Of a stretch of 50,001 nucleotides of DNA, positions 31,874-40,585 are shown in pieces (within the stretch, counting starts at the first letter, position 1; the number at the start of each line of letters is the position of its first letter). The DNA is taken from assembly GCA_000431315.1 (NCBI GenBank), contig HF989722.1, positions 53,983-103,983 on the forward strand, in the 5' to 3' direction. The DNA is from Brachyspira sp. CAG:484. GTDB lineage: Bacteria > Cyanobacteriota > Vampirovibrionia > Gastranaerophilales > Gastranaerophilaceae. The notes beneath the pieces were generated by a model. The model searched no databases and was not told the DNA's origin. It worked only from the letters and a program-made list of their open reading frames with translations. The position numbers and the translations under genes were made by a program.

Positions 31874-33193
31874 ATGGATAAAATTAAAGAGTTAACAAAA
31901 TTATATAATTATAAAACATTAAAAACAGAAAATGCTTATAAAATAATTGAAGAAATACGAAACTTTTTTAAAGACAAAAATCTTGTAATATGGGGGGCAG
32001 GGATTTCTGGACGTTTTTACTACCAATTACTAAAAAAATATAATATCAATATCAAATATTATATTGATAAGAATGCAATAAAATTAAAAACCATAGAAGA
32101 CATAAAAGTTTGCCAACCAGAAAAACTAAAAGAAGAAAATGAAGATATTATAGTTATAGCTGCCGGCAACCCATCTATCGTAAATTCAATAATGAATGAA
32201 GCAAAAACGATAAATTTACCTTCCAATATACATCTAATTGAAGGAGATAGTTTACTTTCAATTTTTAAGTGTTCTGATTGTATGTTAAAAAAAATAAATA
32301 AGGAAAAAATTACTCTTACTGATTGTTCTATCTGTAATAATCTTGAATGTGACTGTTCAGCCTTTAAAGAACTATCAAGCCTTAATATCGAGAACACTTC
32401 CGGTAAACCTGATTTTGGGATGATTGGCTATATCCTCGGTCAGGTTTGTACACTAAAATGTAAACATTGCTGTGAATCAGTTCCTTATATTGAAAAGCCA
32501 ATTATTGTCGAAACGCAGCAGGTAATAAAAGATATTCAAAAAATGGCTAATGCTTGTCATACAATTTCCAGACTTGAATTTATTGGTGGAGAACCTTTTT
32601 TACATAGAGGATTGCCTGAAATTTTAAAAGCGGTTATTAATACTCCTAATATCGGCTATGCACTTGTATTTACAAATGCTACAGTTATGCCATCAGATGA
32701 CCTTATTGAAATATTAAAACATCCTAAAGTTGTTCTGAATTTTTCGGGTTATAAAGAAACTTTATCAGATGAATTAAAAGAAAAAATAGCAAAAACAAAA
32801 GCAAAATTAATTGAAAACGGCGTAAATTTTGCATTTTATAATCCTGATAGCAGAAACTGGTTAGATATTAATCATTATGAAAAAAGAAATTTACCAGATA
32901 ATATATTAAAAGAATATCATCAAAAATGTTTTATGTATGTTTGCCATAGAATTTTCAATGGAGAATTTTACGGATGTCCTCACCAATATAGTGGTATCCA
33001 GCTAGGCAAAATTGAAAAGTTTCCATATGAATACATACAAATTCACAAACATTCGGATAAAGAATTAACTGAGTTACTTATTAAATTCAAACAGCTTGAT
33101 TTTACAGAAGCCTGTAGATATTGTAATCTACCTTACGATGCTGAAGTTGTTCCACCGGCAATTCAATTAGAGCATTGTTTTGGAGATATATAG
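31874..33193 (+). CDS. Rossmann-like domain fused to a radical SAM domain
   Basis: 439 residues. Residues ~35-125: nucleotide-binding domain (LVIWGAGISGRFYYQLLKKY, YYIDKNAIK, DIIVIAAGNPSIV). Residues ~130-165 are a Cys-rich linker with six Cys (C133, C136, C151, C154, C159, C161), enough for an extra Fe-S cluster or zinc site. Residues ~180-430: radical SAM domain with C192-x3-C196-x2-C199 (VCTLKCKHCCE), EFIGGEPFLHRGLPEIL and VFTNATVM, ending with a Cys-containing tail (FTEACRYCNLP). It is more divergent than the other three radical SAM proteins. Its stop abuts the HAD gene directly. Function unknown. Confidence 0.85.
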   Translation: MDKIKELTKLYNYKTLKTENAYKIIEEIRNFFKDKNLVIWGAGISGRFYYQLLKKYNINIKYYIDKNAIKLKTIEDIKVCQPEKLKEENEDIIVIAAGNPSIVNSIMNEAKTINLPSNIHLIEGDSLLSIFKCSDCMLKKINKEKITLTDCSICNNLECDCSAFKELSSLNIENTSGKPDFGMIGYILGQVCTLKCKHCCESVPYIEKPIIVETQQVIKDIQKMANACHTISRLEFIGGEPFLHRGLPEILKAVINTPNIGYALVFTNATVMPSDDLIEILKHPKVVLNFSGYKETLSDELKEKIAKTKAKLIENGVNFAFYNPDSRNWLDINHYEKRNLPDNILKEYHQKCFMYVCHRIFNGEFYGCPHQYSGIQLGKIEKFPYEYIQIHKHSDKELTELLIKFKQLDFTEACRYCNLPYDAEVVPPAIQLEHCFGDI

Positions 33194-35245
33194 ATGCAAA
33201 ATTTATTATCAGAAGCAGATACAAATATTCTTACTAACTTCAAAAATAAATTTGCTCATCTAAAAGATGAGCAAATTGTATTATATGGATTAGGCGAAAA
33301 GACTAAGCTTCTACTGGATAATCTTCCGGAATTTAATTTTGCAGCTTTGATGGATAAAAACTCTGTCGGGTTAAAAATATTTAATCTGCCAGTCATTGCG
33401 CCGGATGAGGTTCTTAAATTTTCAAAAAATATTATAATTGTATGCACTTATGCAAGCTGCAACATTATTCATAAGAGGATACAGTACCTGGAAGATAAAG
33501 GCGTAAATATCTATTATTTTAATGGAGAAAAACTAAAAAAACAGACTCAAATCACAGCTAAACAAAAAACAGCAGAAGAATTGAAAAACGAAATTGTTAA
33601 TCATGAAGTAATTTCTTTTGATATTTTTGATACTCTCCTTACTCGTGATGTACCTACTCCTTCTGATATTTTTGCAATTATTGGAGAAAAACTTGGTAAA
33701 AACAATTTTACAGAAACCCGTATAACTGCTGAAACTAAAGCAAAAGCACTCAAGGGGGGGGGGTACACCTTGAAAGATATTTATGATTTTATAAGTATTC
33801 CCGGGGCGATAGAAACAGAAATTAATACAGAACTTGAGTACTGTGCGCCTAAAAGAGAAGTTATAGACATATTAAAGTTTGCACAAAATTTAAATAAGCA
33901 AATACTAATAACTTCAGATATGTACCTGCCGGAAGATGTCATAAGGAGAATGCTTGCGAAGATTGGTGTTAATGAACCATATAAATTATATGTGTCAAAT
34001 GAATGCAACATGTCCAAATACTCAGGAAGTATTTATGAATATTATAAAAAAATTTATGATAATAAAAAAATCCTTCATATTGGAGATGATGAATTTTCGG
34101 ATATTAGCCAGGCAGAAAAATATGGAATTACTGCATTTCAAACTATAAAAAAACATAATTCATTATTGCCGCTTTGCTCAACCATTAAAGATAAAATCTT
34201 ATTATCCAGTTTGCTTAACAAAATAGATAATTGCTTTTCCAATAAGTACCAGTGTATCTCAATGGAAATTATCGGATATTTTGTCGCGCCATTAATAATT
34301 AACTATATGAACTGGCTATTTCGAAAAAGCAAAGAATTAGGAATAACTAAAATATTATTTATTGCCAGAGATGGGTATCTATTAGAAAAACTATATAAGA
34401 AGTACCCTTTCCAAAAACCAGAAGGTATCTATTTTTATACATCAAGGAGAGCTCTTGCCGTTACTACAATAAAAACTAAACAGGATATTATAGAAACCTT
34501 TAATATATTCTATCTTAATAGAAAAATTACGATAAAGAAATTTATTAACGCAGCATTTGGTGTTGAAATTCAGGATAGTTTTACTGAAAAATTTGTTAAT
34601 GAAGTATCTGCCAAGGAATTATTAGATTTCATTCTATCTCATACAGAGTTAATATTAGATAATGCGTCAAAAGAACGAGAGGAATATCTCAAATATATTT
34701 CTTCAGTGATAAATAGTGATGACAGCATAGGAATTATAAATTTTGTATCCAGCGGCACCACTCAATTTTTTGCAGAAAAGCTTTTAGGTAATAATATAAA
34801 ATTTTTCTGCTTTCAGACAACCTGTGATATAAAAAAAGTTAACCTGAATTTTAACAACTTGTATGCTTTATACGGGGAGTATATTTCACCAATAATATCT
34901 AATAATAATCTTGCACGACATTACCACACACTGGAAGCAATTTTGACATCCTCGGATGAACAATTTGTTAAAATTAACAATGGAATAATGGAATTTTTAA
35001 ACAATAACGTCAGGGATGACTTTGAAAAAATATCAAAATGTCATAACGGGATTTGTGAATTTTTTGATTATGTAACAAAATTTGATAAAGAGTGGTATAA
35101 CAACACATTTAATATAGATTTAATAGATAATATAACAGGTATGTTATTTAATGAAGAATTAACCGAGGTTCCAGAAGAAATTAAGGGAAGTTTTAAAATA
35201 ACAGATGGTTTTTCACAGGATAAAGAGGTTAGCGGCTTATGGTAA
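33194..35245 (+). CDS. phase-variable Rossmann-HAD protein (COG5610-type), in frame here
   Basis: 683 residues. Residues ~22-115: Rossmann-like domain as in the two neighbours (IVLYGLGEKTKLLLDNLPE, LMDKNSVGLKIF). Residues ~138-330: HAD hydrolase with the nucleophile motif SFDIFDTLLTR (D143, D146), ITSDMYLP and HIGDDEFSDI. The remaining ~340 residues (KILFIARDGYLLEKLYKKY, YFYTSRRALA, IGIINFVSSGTTQFF) follow the layout of large COG5610 proteins of polysaccharide loci. Ten G at 33754-33763 encode residues 187-190 (KGGG). With 9 G it stops four codons later (TP-stop); with 11 G after about eight. So it is ON as sequenced and switchable. Role: probably sugar-phosphate or glycan phosphate handling (inference). 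Confidence 0.88.
   Translation: MQNLLSEADTNILTNFKNKFAHLKDEQIVLYGLGEKTKLLLDNLPEFNFAALMDKNSVGLKIFNLPVIAPDEVLKFSKNIIIVCTYASCNIIHKRIQYLEDKGVNIYYFNGEKLKKQTQITAKQKTAEELKNEIVNHEVISFDIFDTLLTRDVPTPSDIFAIIGEKLGKNNFTETRITAETKAKALKGGGYTLKDIYDFISIPGAIETEINTELEYCAPKREVIDILKFAQNLNKQILITSDMYLPEDVIRRMLAKIGVNEPYKLYVSNECNMSKYSGSIYEYYKKIYDNKKILHIGDDEFSDISQAEKYGITAFQTIKKHNSLLPLCSTIKDKILLSSLLNKIDNCFSNKYQCISMEIIGYFVAPLIINYMNWLFRKSKELGITKILFIARDGYLLEKLYKKYPFQKPEGIYFYTSRRALAVTTIKTKQDIIETFNIFYLNRKITIKKFINAAFGVEIQDSFTEKFVNEVSAKELLDFILSHTELILDNASKEREEYLKYISSVINSDDSIGIINFVSSGTTQFFAEKLLGNNIKFFCFQTTCDIKKVNLNFNNLYALYGEYISPIISNNNLARHYHTLEAILTSSDEQFVKINNGIMEFLNNNVRDDFEKISKCHNGICEFFDYVTKFDKEWYNNTFNIDLIDNITGMLFNEELTEVPEEIKGSFKITDGFSQDKEVSGLW
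33754..33763 (+). repeat. poly-G tract (10 G) in the HAD gene
   Basis: Ten G in frame within the HAD gene (AAG-GGG-GGG-GGG-TAC). Either neighbouring length closes the frame within a few codons, removing ~70% of the protein. Confidence 0.95.
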
Positions 35246-36528
35246 GTGTATTACATATAACGCCCCATCTTGGAGGAGGTGTGGGTTCTGTTTTATTAAA
35301 TTATATAAATTATGATTTAAAAAATTCAATTAATGAGCACACGATTGCAACACTTGATTATGCCAATACAAATGCTGTAGAGTTCTGTAAAAAAAATAAT
35401 ATCAATTTGTTATCAGATACATATAAAAATCTTACAGATTTACTTGATTTAATTAAAAGAGCTGATATTACAGTAATACATTTTTGGAATCATCCATTAC
35501 TTTATGACTTTCTCATAAGGAATGACCTGCCTGACTGCCGGCTGATATTTTGGGCGCATGTATCCGGTTTTATTGCACCATATGTATTTCCCGAAAAAAT
35601 CATTGATATGGCTGATAAGTTTATTTTTACAACACCTATCAGCTATAATGTTAAAGAAGTTCTGGATTATCCTGATAAATCAAAATTTTCTGCAATTCTC
35701 TCCACCAGCGGAGTAGAAAAATATCTGAATATACACACCAAACCGCATAAAAATTTTAATATAGGCTATATTGGTACTGTTGATTATGTCAAAATGCACC
35801 CGCAGTTTTTAAAAATATGTAAAAATATAAATCTTCCAAATGTGGAGTTCACAGTTATAGGCGGGGATAACGAAAATAAGCTCAGACAAGAGTGTATAAT
35901 AAATTCAGTAAATAATGTAAATATACTTGGCAAAATTGATAACATAGAACCATATTTATCCATTTTTGACATATTTGCTTATCCTCTAAATCCAAACCAT
36001 TACGGAACAGCAGAGCAGGTTTTACAAGAGGCGATGGCAGCAGGTATTGTACCTGTTGTATTTAACAATCCGTCAGAAAGTTTTTTAGTAAAGCATTTAG
36101 AAACAGGGCTTACTGCACGAAATATAACTGAATATTGCGAATATATAAAACTTCTTTATAAAAATGAGCCTTTAAGGAAACAACTCTCAGCTAATTGTAA
36201 AACTTATGCAAAAAAGCATTTCTCTTTAGCTTCATTAGCAGAAGAATGGAATTCTGTATTTTCTAATATCCTAAATAAGCCTAAAACTCAAAAGAGTTAT
36301 AAAAGAACTACAGGTAAAAATTATTCATTCTTTGATATATTTTTAGAATCTCTTGGAACCCATAATGAACCGTTTGTGTTATACTTAAACAATAATAACA
36401 GCAGCATTTTAGCTGAAACCTTAAAAAAGGCAGAATGGCAGTCCTACAGTAAAGGAACAATAAAACATTACAATAAATTTTTTGAAGATAAGACAATAAA
36501 AAAAATAATGGAGTTATACAATGAATAA
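35239..36528 (+). CDS. glycosyltransferase family 4 with C-terminal extension
   Basis: 429 residues, GT-B fold. N-terminal SVLHITPHLGGGVGSVLLNY is typical of GT4 acceptor domains. The donor domain has FNIGYIGTVDYVKMHP, FTVIGGDNENKL, VNILGKIDNIEPYLSIFDIF and AEQVLQEAMAAGIVPVVFNN. After about residue 335 comes an extra ~95-residue region (KTQKSYKRTTGKNYSFF) of unknown role. It starts 7 bp inside the HAD gene and ends 8 bp inside the GT2 gene, so the three are translationally coupled. Confidence 0.88.
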   Translation: MVSVLHITPHLGGGVGSVLLNYINYDLKNSINEHTIATLDYANTNAVEFCKKNNINLLSDTYKNLTDLLDLIKRADITVIHFWNHPLLYDFLIRNDLPDCRLIFWAHVSGFIAPYVFPEKIIDMADKFIFTTPISYNVKEVLDYPDKSKFSAILSTSGVEKYLNIHTKPHKNFNIGYIGTVDYVKMHPQFLKICKNINLPNVEFTVIGGDNENKLRQECIINSVNNVNILGKIDNIEPYLSIFDIFAYPLNPNHYGTAEQVLQEAMAAGIVPVVFNNPSESFLVKHLETGLTARNITEYCEYIKLLYKNEPLRKQLSANCKTYAKKHFSLASLAEEWNSVFSNILNKPKTQKSYKRTTGKNYSFFDIFLESLGTHNEPFVLYLNNNNSSILAETLKKAEWQSYSKGTIKHYNKFFEDKTIKKIMELYNE

Positions 36529-37753
36529 TCCTAAAATTTCTATTTTAATACCTACAAAAAACGGGGGAAGGTATCTGTCATATTGTATTGATTCCATAAT
36601 AAAACAGGATTATAAGAATTTAGAAATTATTGTCAGCAACAATTATTCAACAGACAATACTAAAGAATACCTCTCAACTATAACTGATGAACGGGTTAAA
36701 GTAATTGTTCCGGAAAGAAGACTTTCCTTAACTGAAAACTATGAGTTTGCACTATCTCATGCGACAGGGGACTGGGTTATGTTTGTTGGCGATGATGATG
36801 GAGTACAGTCATACTTTTTTAAACTCGTTCCATACTTAATACAAAAAGCCGAAGAAAAAAATATAAATCTTATTTGCAGTGATAGAGCATATTTTTACTG
36901 GTCTGGTTGTGAAACATTACATCCGGAAAGCAAGGTTTCTTATTGGGCAAGACCGGATATAACAATCGAAAAATCAATGGATCATATTTATAAAATTCTT
37001 TTGAATTATGAATCTTATACTAATGTTCCACAAATGTATACAACCAGCTTGTTCAGCAGAAAATTTATTAATAAAATAAAACACTTACAGAATAATTTAT
37101 TTTATAATTCTCAGCCGCCGGACGTTGATGCTGCTGCTATCGCTTTAAGTACAGAAGAAAAATTCCTATATTCAGCAATACCTTTAGGGTGGGTAGGAAC
37201 ATCTTCAAAGTCTTATGGAACTTTACTTCTGCAAAGCGAAAATAATCAGAATATAAAAAAATATTTAGAAGAAGCAGAAAAAGAAGAACTGGCTTCCCAA
37301 AATACTTACCCATGGCATCCTTCTGCGGGTCATCCAACACATCAGAAGGCAGTTAATATCCACTTTTGGCAGGCGTTGCTCTTCTGTAGCAAACTTCAGG
37401 ATAAGAAGCTAAGAAGATTTGTTAAATCAAAACTTTGTAAATACCTCGTATTTGCAAGTGCTTATCAAGAGAATAAAGAAAATGAATACATATTTGAAAA
37501 TTTCAAACATATTCTTAAAATTAATAAATGCAGCTTTGGTTTTGTAAAATTTATTTCTAAATTCATCTTACCTATAATATACAAAAGATTTAGGATGAAA
37601 GATAAAAAACTGAAGAAAAAATATAAAAAACTGAAAACCATATTCTATGGGAATTTTAATCCAAAAGCAGAACTAACATTAACAGATGCTAATGAGAGAA
37701 TAAAAGAGTTAGGTGTTACTAATTTATTAGTAGAAAAAATGATAAGTAAATAA
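36521..37753 (+). CDS. glycosyltransferase family 2
   Basis: 410 residues. GT-A domain: PKISILIPTKNGGRYLSYCI, VSNNYSTDNTKEYL and the metal site VMFVGDDDG (D91-D93). The second half (HPSAGHPTHQKAVNIHFWQA and a Lys-rich C-terminus) is not recognised. It overlaps the preceding GT4 by 8 bp and is followed 12 bp later by rfbF. Donor unknown; since it sits next to the CDP-sugar genes, it is a candidate for using that sugar, but this is only positional. Confidence 0.87.
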   Translation: MNNPKISILIPTKNGGRYLSYCIDSIIKQDYKNLEIIVSNNYSTDNTKEYLSTITDERVKVIVPERRLSLTENYEFALSHATGDWVMFVGDDDGVQSYFFKLVPYLIQKAEEKNINLICSDRAYFYWSGCETLHPESKVSYWARPDITIEKSMDHIYKILLNYESYTNVPQMYTTSLFSRKFINKIKHLQNNLFYNSQPPDVDAAAIALSTEEKFLYSAIPLGWVGTSSKSYGTLLLQSENNQNIKKYLEEAEKEELASQNTYPWHPSAGHPTHQKAVNIHFWQALLFCSKLQDKKLRRFVKSKLCKYLVFASAYQENKENEYIFENFKHILKINKCSFGFVKFISKFILPIIYKRFRMKDKKLKKKYKKLKTIFYGNFNPKAELTLTDANERIKELGVTNLLVEKMISK

Positions 37754-37765
37754 TAAGGATAAAAA

Positions 37766-38560
37766 ATGAAAGTAGTAATATTAGCAGGCGGACTTGGTAC
37801 AAGATTATCTGAAGAAACCGAATTAAAACCGAAACCTATGGTTGAAATAGGCGGAAGACCAATTTTATGGCATATTATGAAAATATATTCACACTATGGT
37901 TTCAATGATTTTATAATACTTACAGGCTACAAGTCGCATGTAATAAAAGATTATTTCATAAATTATTATACCAGATATTCTGATATTACAGTTGATTTAG
38001 CTAGAAATTCTGTTGAGCTTCATACGACAAGAACAGAGCCATGGCGTGTTACGATGCTTTATACAGGTCCCGATACTATGACCGGCGGGCGTATTGCCAA
38101 AGCCAAGCAATATCTAAAAGATGAAAGATTTTTGCTTACTTACGGAGATGGGGTTGCTGATGTTAATATTAACCAGCTCATAAACCACCATTTAACATCA
38201 GGAAAACTTGTTACGATGACAGCAGTTCAACCAAAGGGAAAGTTTGGTGCGCTTAATATTGATAAAAATTCAAATATACTTTCATTCAAGGAAAAACCCC
38301 AAGGCGATGGAGCTTGGGTAAACGGCGGATTCTTTGTCTGCGAACCGGGAATTTTTAACTATCTGGAAGATAGTATCAGCTGTATACTTGAGAGAGAACC
38401 TCTTGAAAATCTGGCAATTGACAGTCAGCTTAATGCGTTTAAACATAGAGGTTTTTGGCGTCCAATGGACACACTAAAGGATAAAAATGAACTAACTGAG
38501 ATGTGGATGACAGGTAGGGCGCCTTGGGCGGTATGGAAGGAAGAATTTGCGAATGTTTAA
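37766..38560 (+). CDS. rfbF: glucose-1-phosphate cytidylyltransferase
   Basis: Makes CDP-glucose from CTP and glucose-1-phosphate, the entry step to CDP-3,6-dideoxyhexoses. 264 residues, full length. Nucleotidyltransferase motif VILAGGLGTRLSEET (4-18), KPKPMVEIGGRPILWHIMK, LTYGDGVADVNI and FWRPMDTLKDK are family diagnostic. Good AAGGA ribosome-binding site. Its 3' end overlaps the rfbG start. Confidence 0.96.
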   Translation: MKVVILAGGLGTRLSEETELKPKPMVEIGGRPILWHIMKIYSHYGFNDFIILTGYKSHVIKDYFINYYTRYSDITVDLARNSVELHTTRTEPWRVTMLYTGPDTMTGGRIAKAKQYLKDERFLLTYGDGVADVNINQLINHHLTSGKLVTMTAVQPKGKFGALNIDKNSNILSFKEKPQGDGAWVNGGFFVCEPGIFNYLEDSISCILEREPLENLAIDSQLNAFKHRGFWRPMDTLKDKNELTEMWMTGRAPWAVWKEEFANV

Positions 38561-39605
38561 TCCGGAAACTTATAAAGGTAAAAGAGTATTTTTAACAGGT
38601 CATACAGGTTTTAAGGGAGCATGGCTGTCAATCTGGCTAAAAGAATTGGGGGCTGAAGTAAAAGGCTATGCGCTTGAACCATATACAAAACCTTCTCTAT
38701 ATAATATCTTAGATTTGGAAAATTCAGTAGAAAGCAAAATAGGGAATATACTGGATAGAGAGTTATTGAATAAAGCGGTTAAAGATTTTCAGCCGGATAT
38801 TATTTTTCATCTTGCTGCACAGCCTTTAGTAAGGCTTTCTTATATCGAGCCTGTAAATACATATGAAACAAATATAATCGGGACACTAAATATACTTGAA
38901 GCAGCAAGAAATTGTTCTTCAGTAAAAGCTTTCGTAAATATTACAACGGATAAATGCTACGAAAATATTGAAAAAGATTATGCTTACAAAGAAGATGATA
39001 AAATGGGCGGCTATGATATGTATTCATCTTCCAAAGCGTGCTCTGAGATATTATCCGCTTCATACAGAAACTCATTCTTACAGGACAATGGATTTTTACT
39101 TGCAACAGCTAGGGCAGGAAACGTTATAGGCGGAGGCGACTGGTCTGAGGACAGGCTTGTACCGGATTGTATAAAAGCAATAAACAATCACGAAGATATA
39201 GTAATAAGAAGTCCAAAATCAGTCAGACCTTGGCAGCATGTATTAGAGCCCCTCGCAGGATATTTAACACTTGGAGAAAAGCTGCTGAATGGGAATAAAG
39301 AGTTTGCCCAGGGATATAATTTCGGTCCTGAAAAAAATTCTGTTCTAACTGTAGAGGATATAGTTAAACTTGTAATCCAATACTATGGCAAAGGCAACAT
39401 GGTAATTAAACCTGATACAAAATTTCATGAAGCCTGTCTTTTAATGCTTGATATAACAAAAGCAAAAAATGAATTAAACTGGTATCCAAAGTATGATGCA
39501 AAAATGGCTGTAAAAAACACAATTGAATGGTACAAAGCTTTTTATAACGGAAAAGATGTAAGACAAATTACAATATCTCAAATTGAGGAATTTACAAATA
39601 AATGA
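38553..39605 (+). CDS. rfbG: CDP-glucose 4,6-dehydratase
   Basis: Converts CDP-glucose to CDP-4-keto-6-deoxyglucose, the substrate of rfbH. 350 residues from the ATG at 38553, which has AAGGAAG upstream; a TTG six bases earlier is a possible alternative. Motifs: FLTGHTGFKGAWLS (NAD binding), HLAAQPLVRLSY, ITTDKCYEN, YDMYSSSKACSE (YxxxK) and ARAGNVIGGGDWSEDRLVPD, all diagnostic. It overlaps rfbF by 8 bp and the DUF4422 gene by 4 bp (ATGA). Confidence 0.96.
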   Translation: MFNPETYKGKRVFLTGHTGFKGAWLSIWLKELGAEVKGYALEPYTKPSLYNILDLENSVESKIGNILDRELLNKAVKDFQPDIIFHLAAQPLVRLSYIEPVNTYETNIIGTLNILEAARNCSSVKAFVNITTDKCYENIEKDYAYKEDDKMGGYDMYSSSKACSEILSASYRNSFLQDNGFLLATARAGNVIGGGDWSEDRLVPDCIKAINNHEDIVIRSPKSVRPWQHVLEPLAGYLTLGEKLLNGNKEFAQGYNFGPEKNSVLTVEDIVKLVIQYYGKGNMVIKPDTKFHEACLLMLDITKAKNELNWYPKYDAKMAVKNTIEWYKAFYNGKDVRQITISQIEEFTNK

Positions 39606-40585
39606 AAAATAAAAATGCTGATTTAATAAAAATATTTTTATTTTACCATAAGCCCTATAAACTACTTTGTAATAATATTTTTCAGCCTGTGCTAAATGGC
39701 AATGGCACAAGTAAACTTTATAAAAATCGGTTAAAACCCTTATCCATAAAAGATTTTCCGGCAGGGGGGGGGGGCAAGCTTAATAACTCCAATTATGGAG
39801 AATTAAGCGGTCATTATTATATATTAAAACACTGGCTGCCAGAGCATAATAAGATAAAATATATTGGATTTGGGCATTATAGAAGAATATTGGCAGTTAC
39901 TAACACTTTACAAAAACTTGACAGCCCTGTTTCAGATAGAAAAATGCAAAAGCTTCTAAAAAAAACAGAAGAAAGTGAAATTTTAAACTTTATTGAAAAT
40001 TACGATATAATTTTACCTGAAAAATTTTCTTTTAATTGTAACATTGTTCAACAATACTGTGATTCTTCCCATCCTTTAGAAGATTTCGAGGCAGCAATAA
40101 AAATCATAAAAGAAAACTATCCTGAGTATATTGAAGCTACAGAAAAATATTTAAATGGAAATAGTGGCTACTATTGTCTTAATTTCCTGATGAGAAAAGA
40201 TTTATATATCAAATGTATTTCCTGGATATTTGATATTTTATTTAAACTTGAAGAGGAGAGAAAAGAGATATGGGTTAATTATACAGAATATTGTAATATA
40301 AGAACGCCTGCATACATCGCAGAAAGAATTATAAATATATGGCTGATACATAATATAGAACACTACAACTTAAAAGTAAAAGAAACTAGAAATATTTTTC
40401 TGGAAACAGAAGAAGTTTTTCTACAGCATAAACCTAAGACCTTTAAGTATTTTCTTAAAAGATTTAGGCTTATGCTGAAATATTATCTAATAGACATCCA
40501 TTTAAGAAATACAGAAAATGTATATTCTATAAAATTTATTCAAAACGAACTCTTGGAAACTCTAGCTTATTACAGAAATAACTAA
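39602..40585 (+). CDS. phase-variable DUF4422-type glycosyltransferase, in frame here
   Basis: 327 residues. DUF4422 pattern: IKIFLFYHKPYKLLCNNIFQPV at the start (shown only in part by its fold), YGELSGHYYILKHW, then YIGFGHYRRIL, matching the Y-x-E-L-T...Y-I-G-L-x-H-Y-R-R-Y-F core of this capsule-associated family. Eleven G at 39764-39774 encode the glycines of PAGGGGKLNN just before the core. With 10 G the frame ends after ASLITPIMEN; with 12 G after QA. So the gene is ON as sequenced, and a slip would destroy it. It is the last plus-strand gene of the locus and overlaps the convergent GT61 gene by 4 bp. Confidence 0.85.
   Translation: MKNKNADLIKIFLFYHKPYKLLCNNIFQPVLNGNGTSKLYKNRLKPLSIKDFPAGGGGKLNNSNYGELSGHYYILKHWLPEHNKIKYIGFGHYRRILAVTNTLQKLDSPVSDRKMQKLLKKTEESEILNFIENYDIILPEKFSFNCNIVQQYCDSSHPLEDFEAAIKIIKENYPEYIEATEKYLNGNSGYYCLNFLMRKDLYIKCISWIFDILFKLEEERKEIWVNYTEYCNIRTPAYIAERIINIWLIHNIEHYNLKVKETRNIFLETEEVFLQHKPKTFKYFLKRFRLMLKYYLIDIHLRNTENVYSIKFIQNELLETLAYYRNN
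39764..39774 (+). repeat. poly-G tract (11 G) in the DUF4422 gene
   Basis: Eleven G in frame (GCA-GGG-GGG-GGG-GGC-AAG) upstream of the conserved core. Both neighbouring lengths lead to early stops. Confidence 0.95.
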
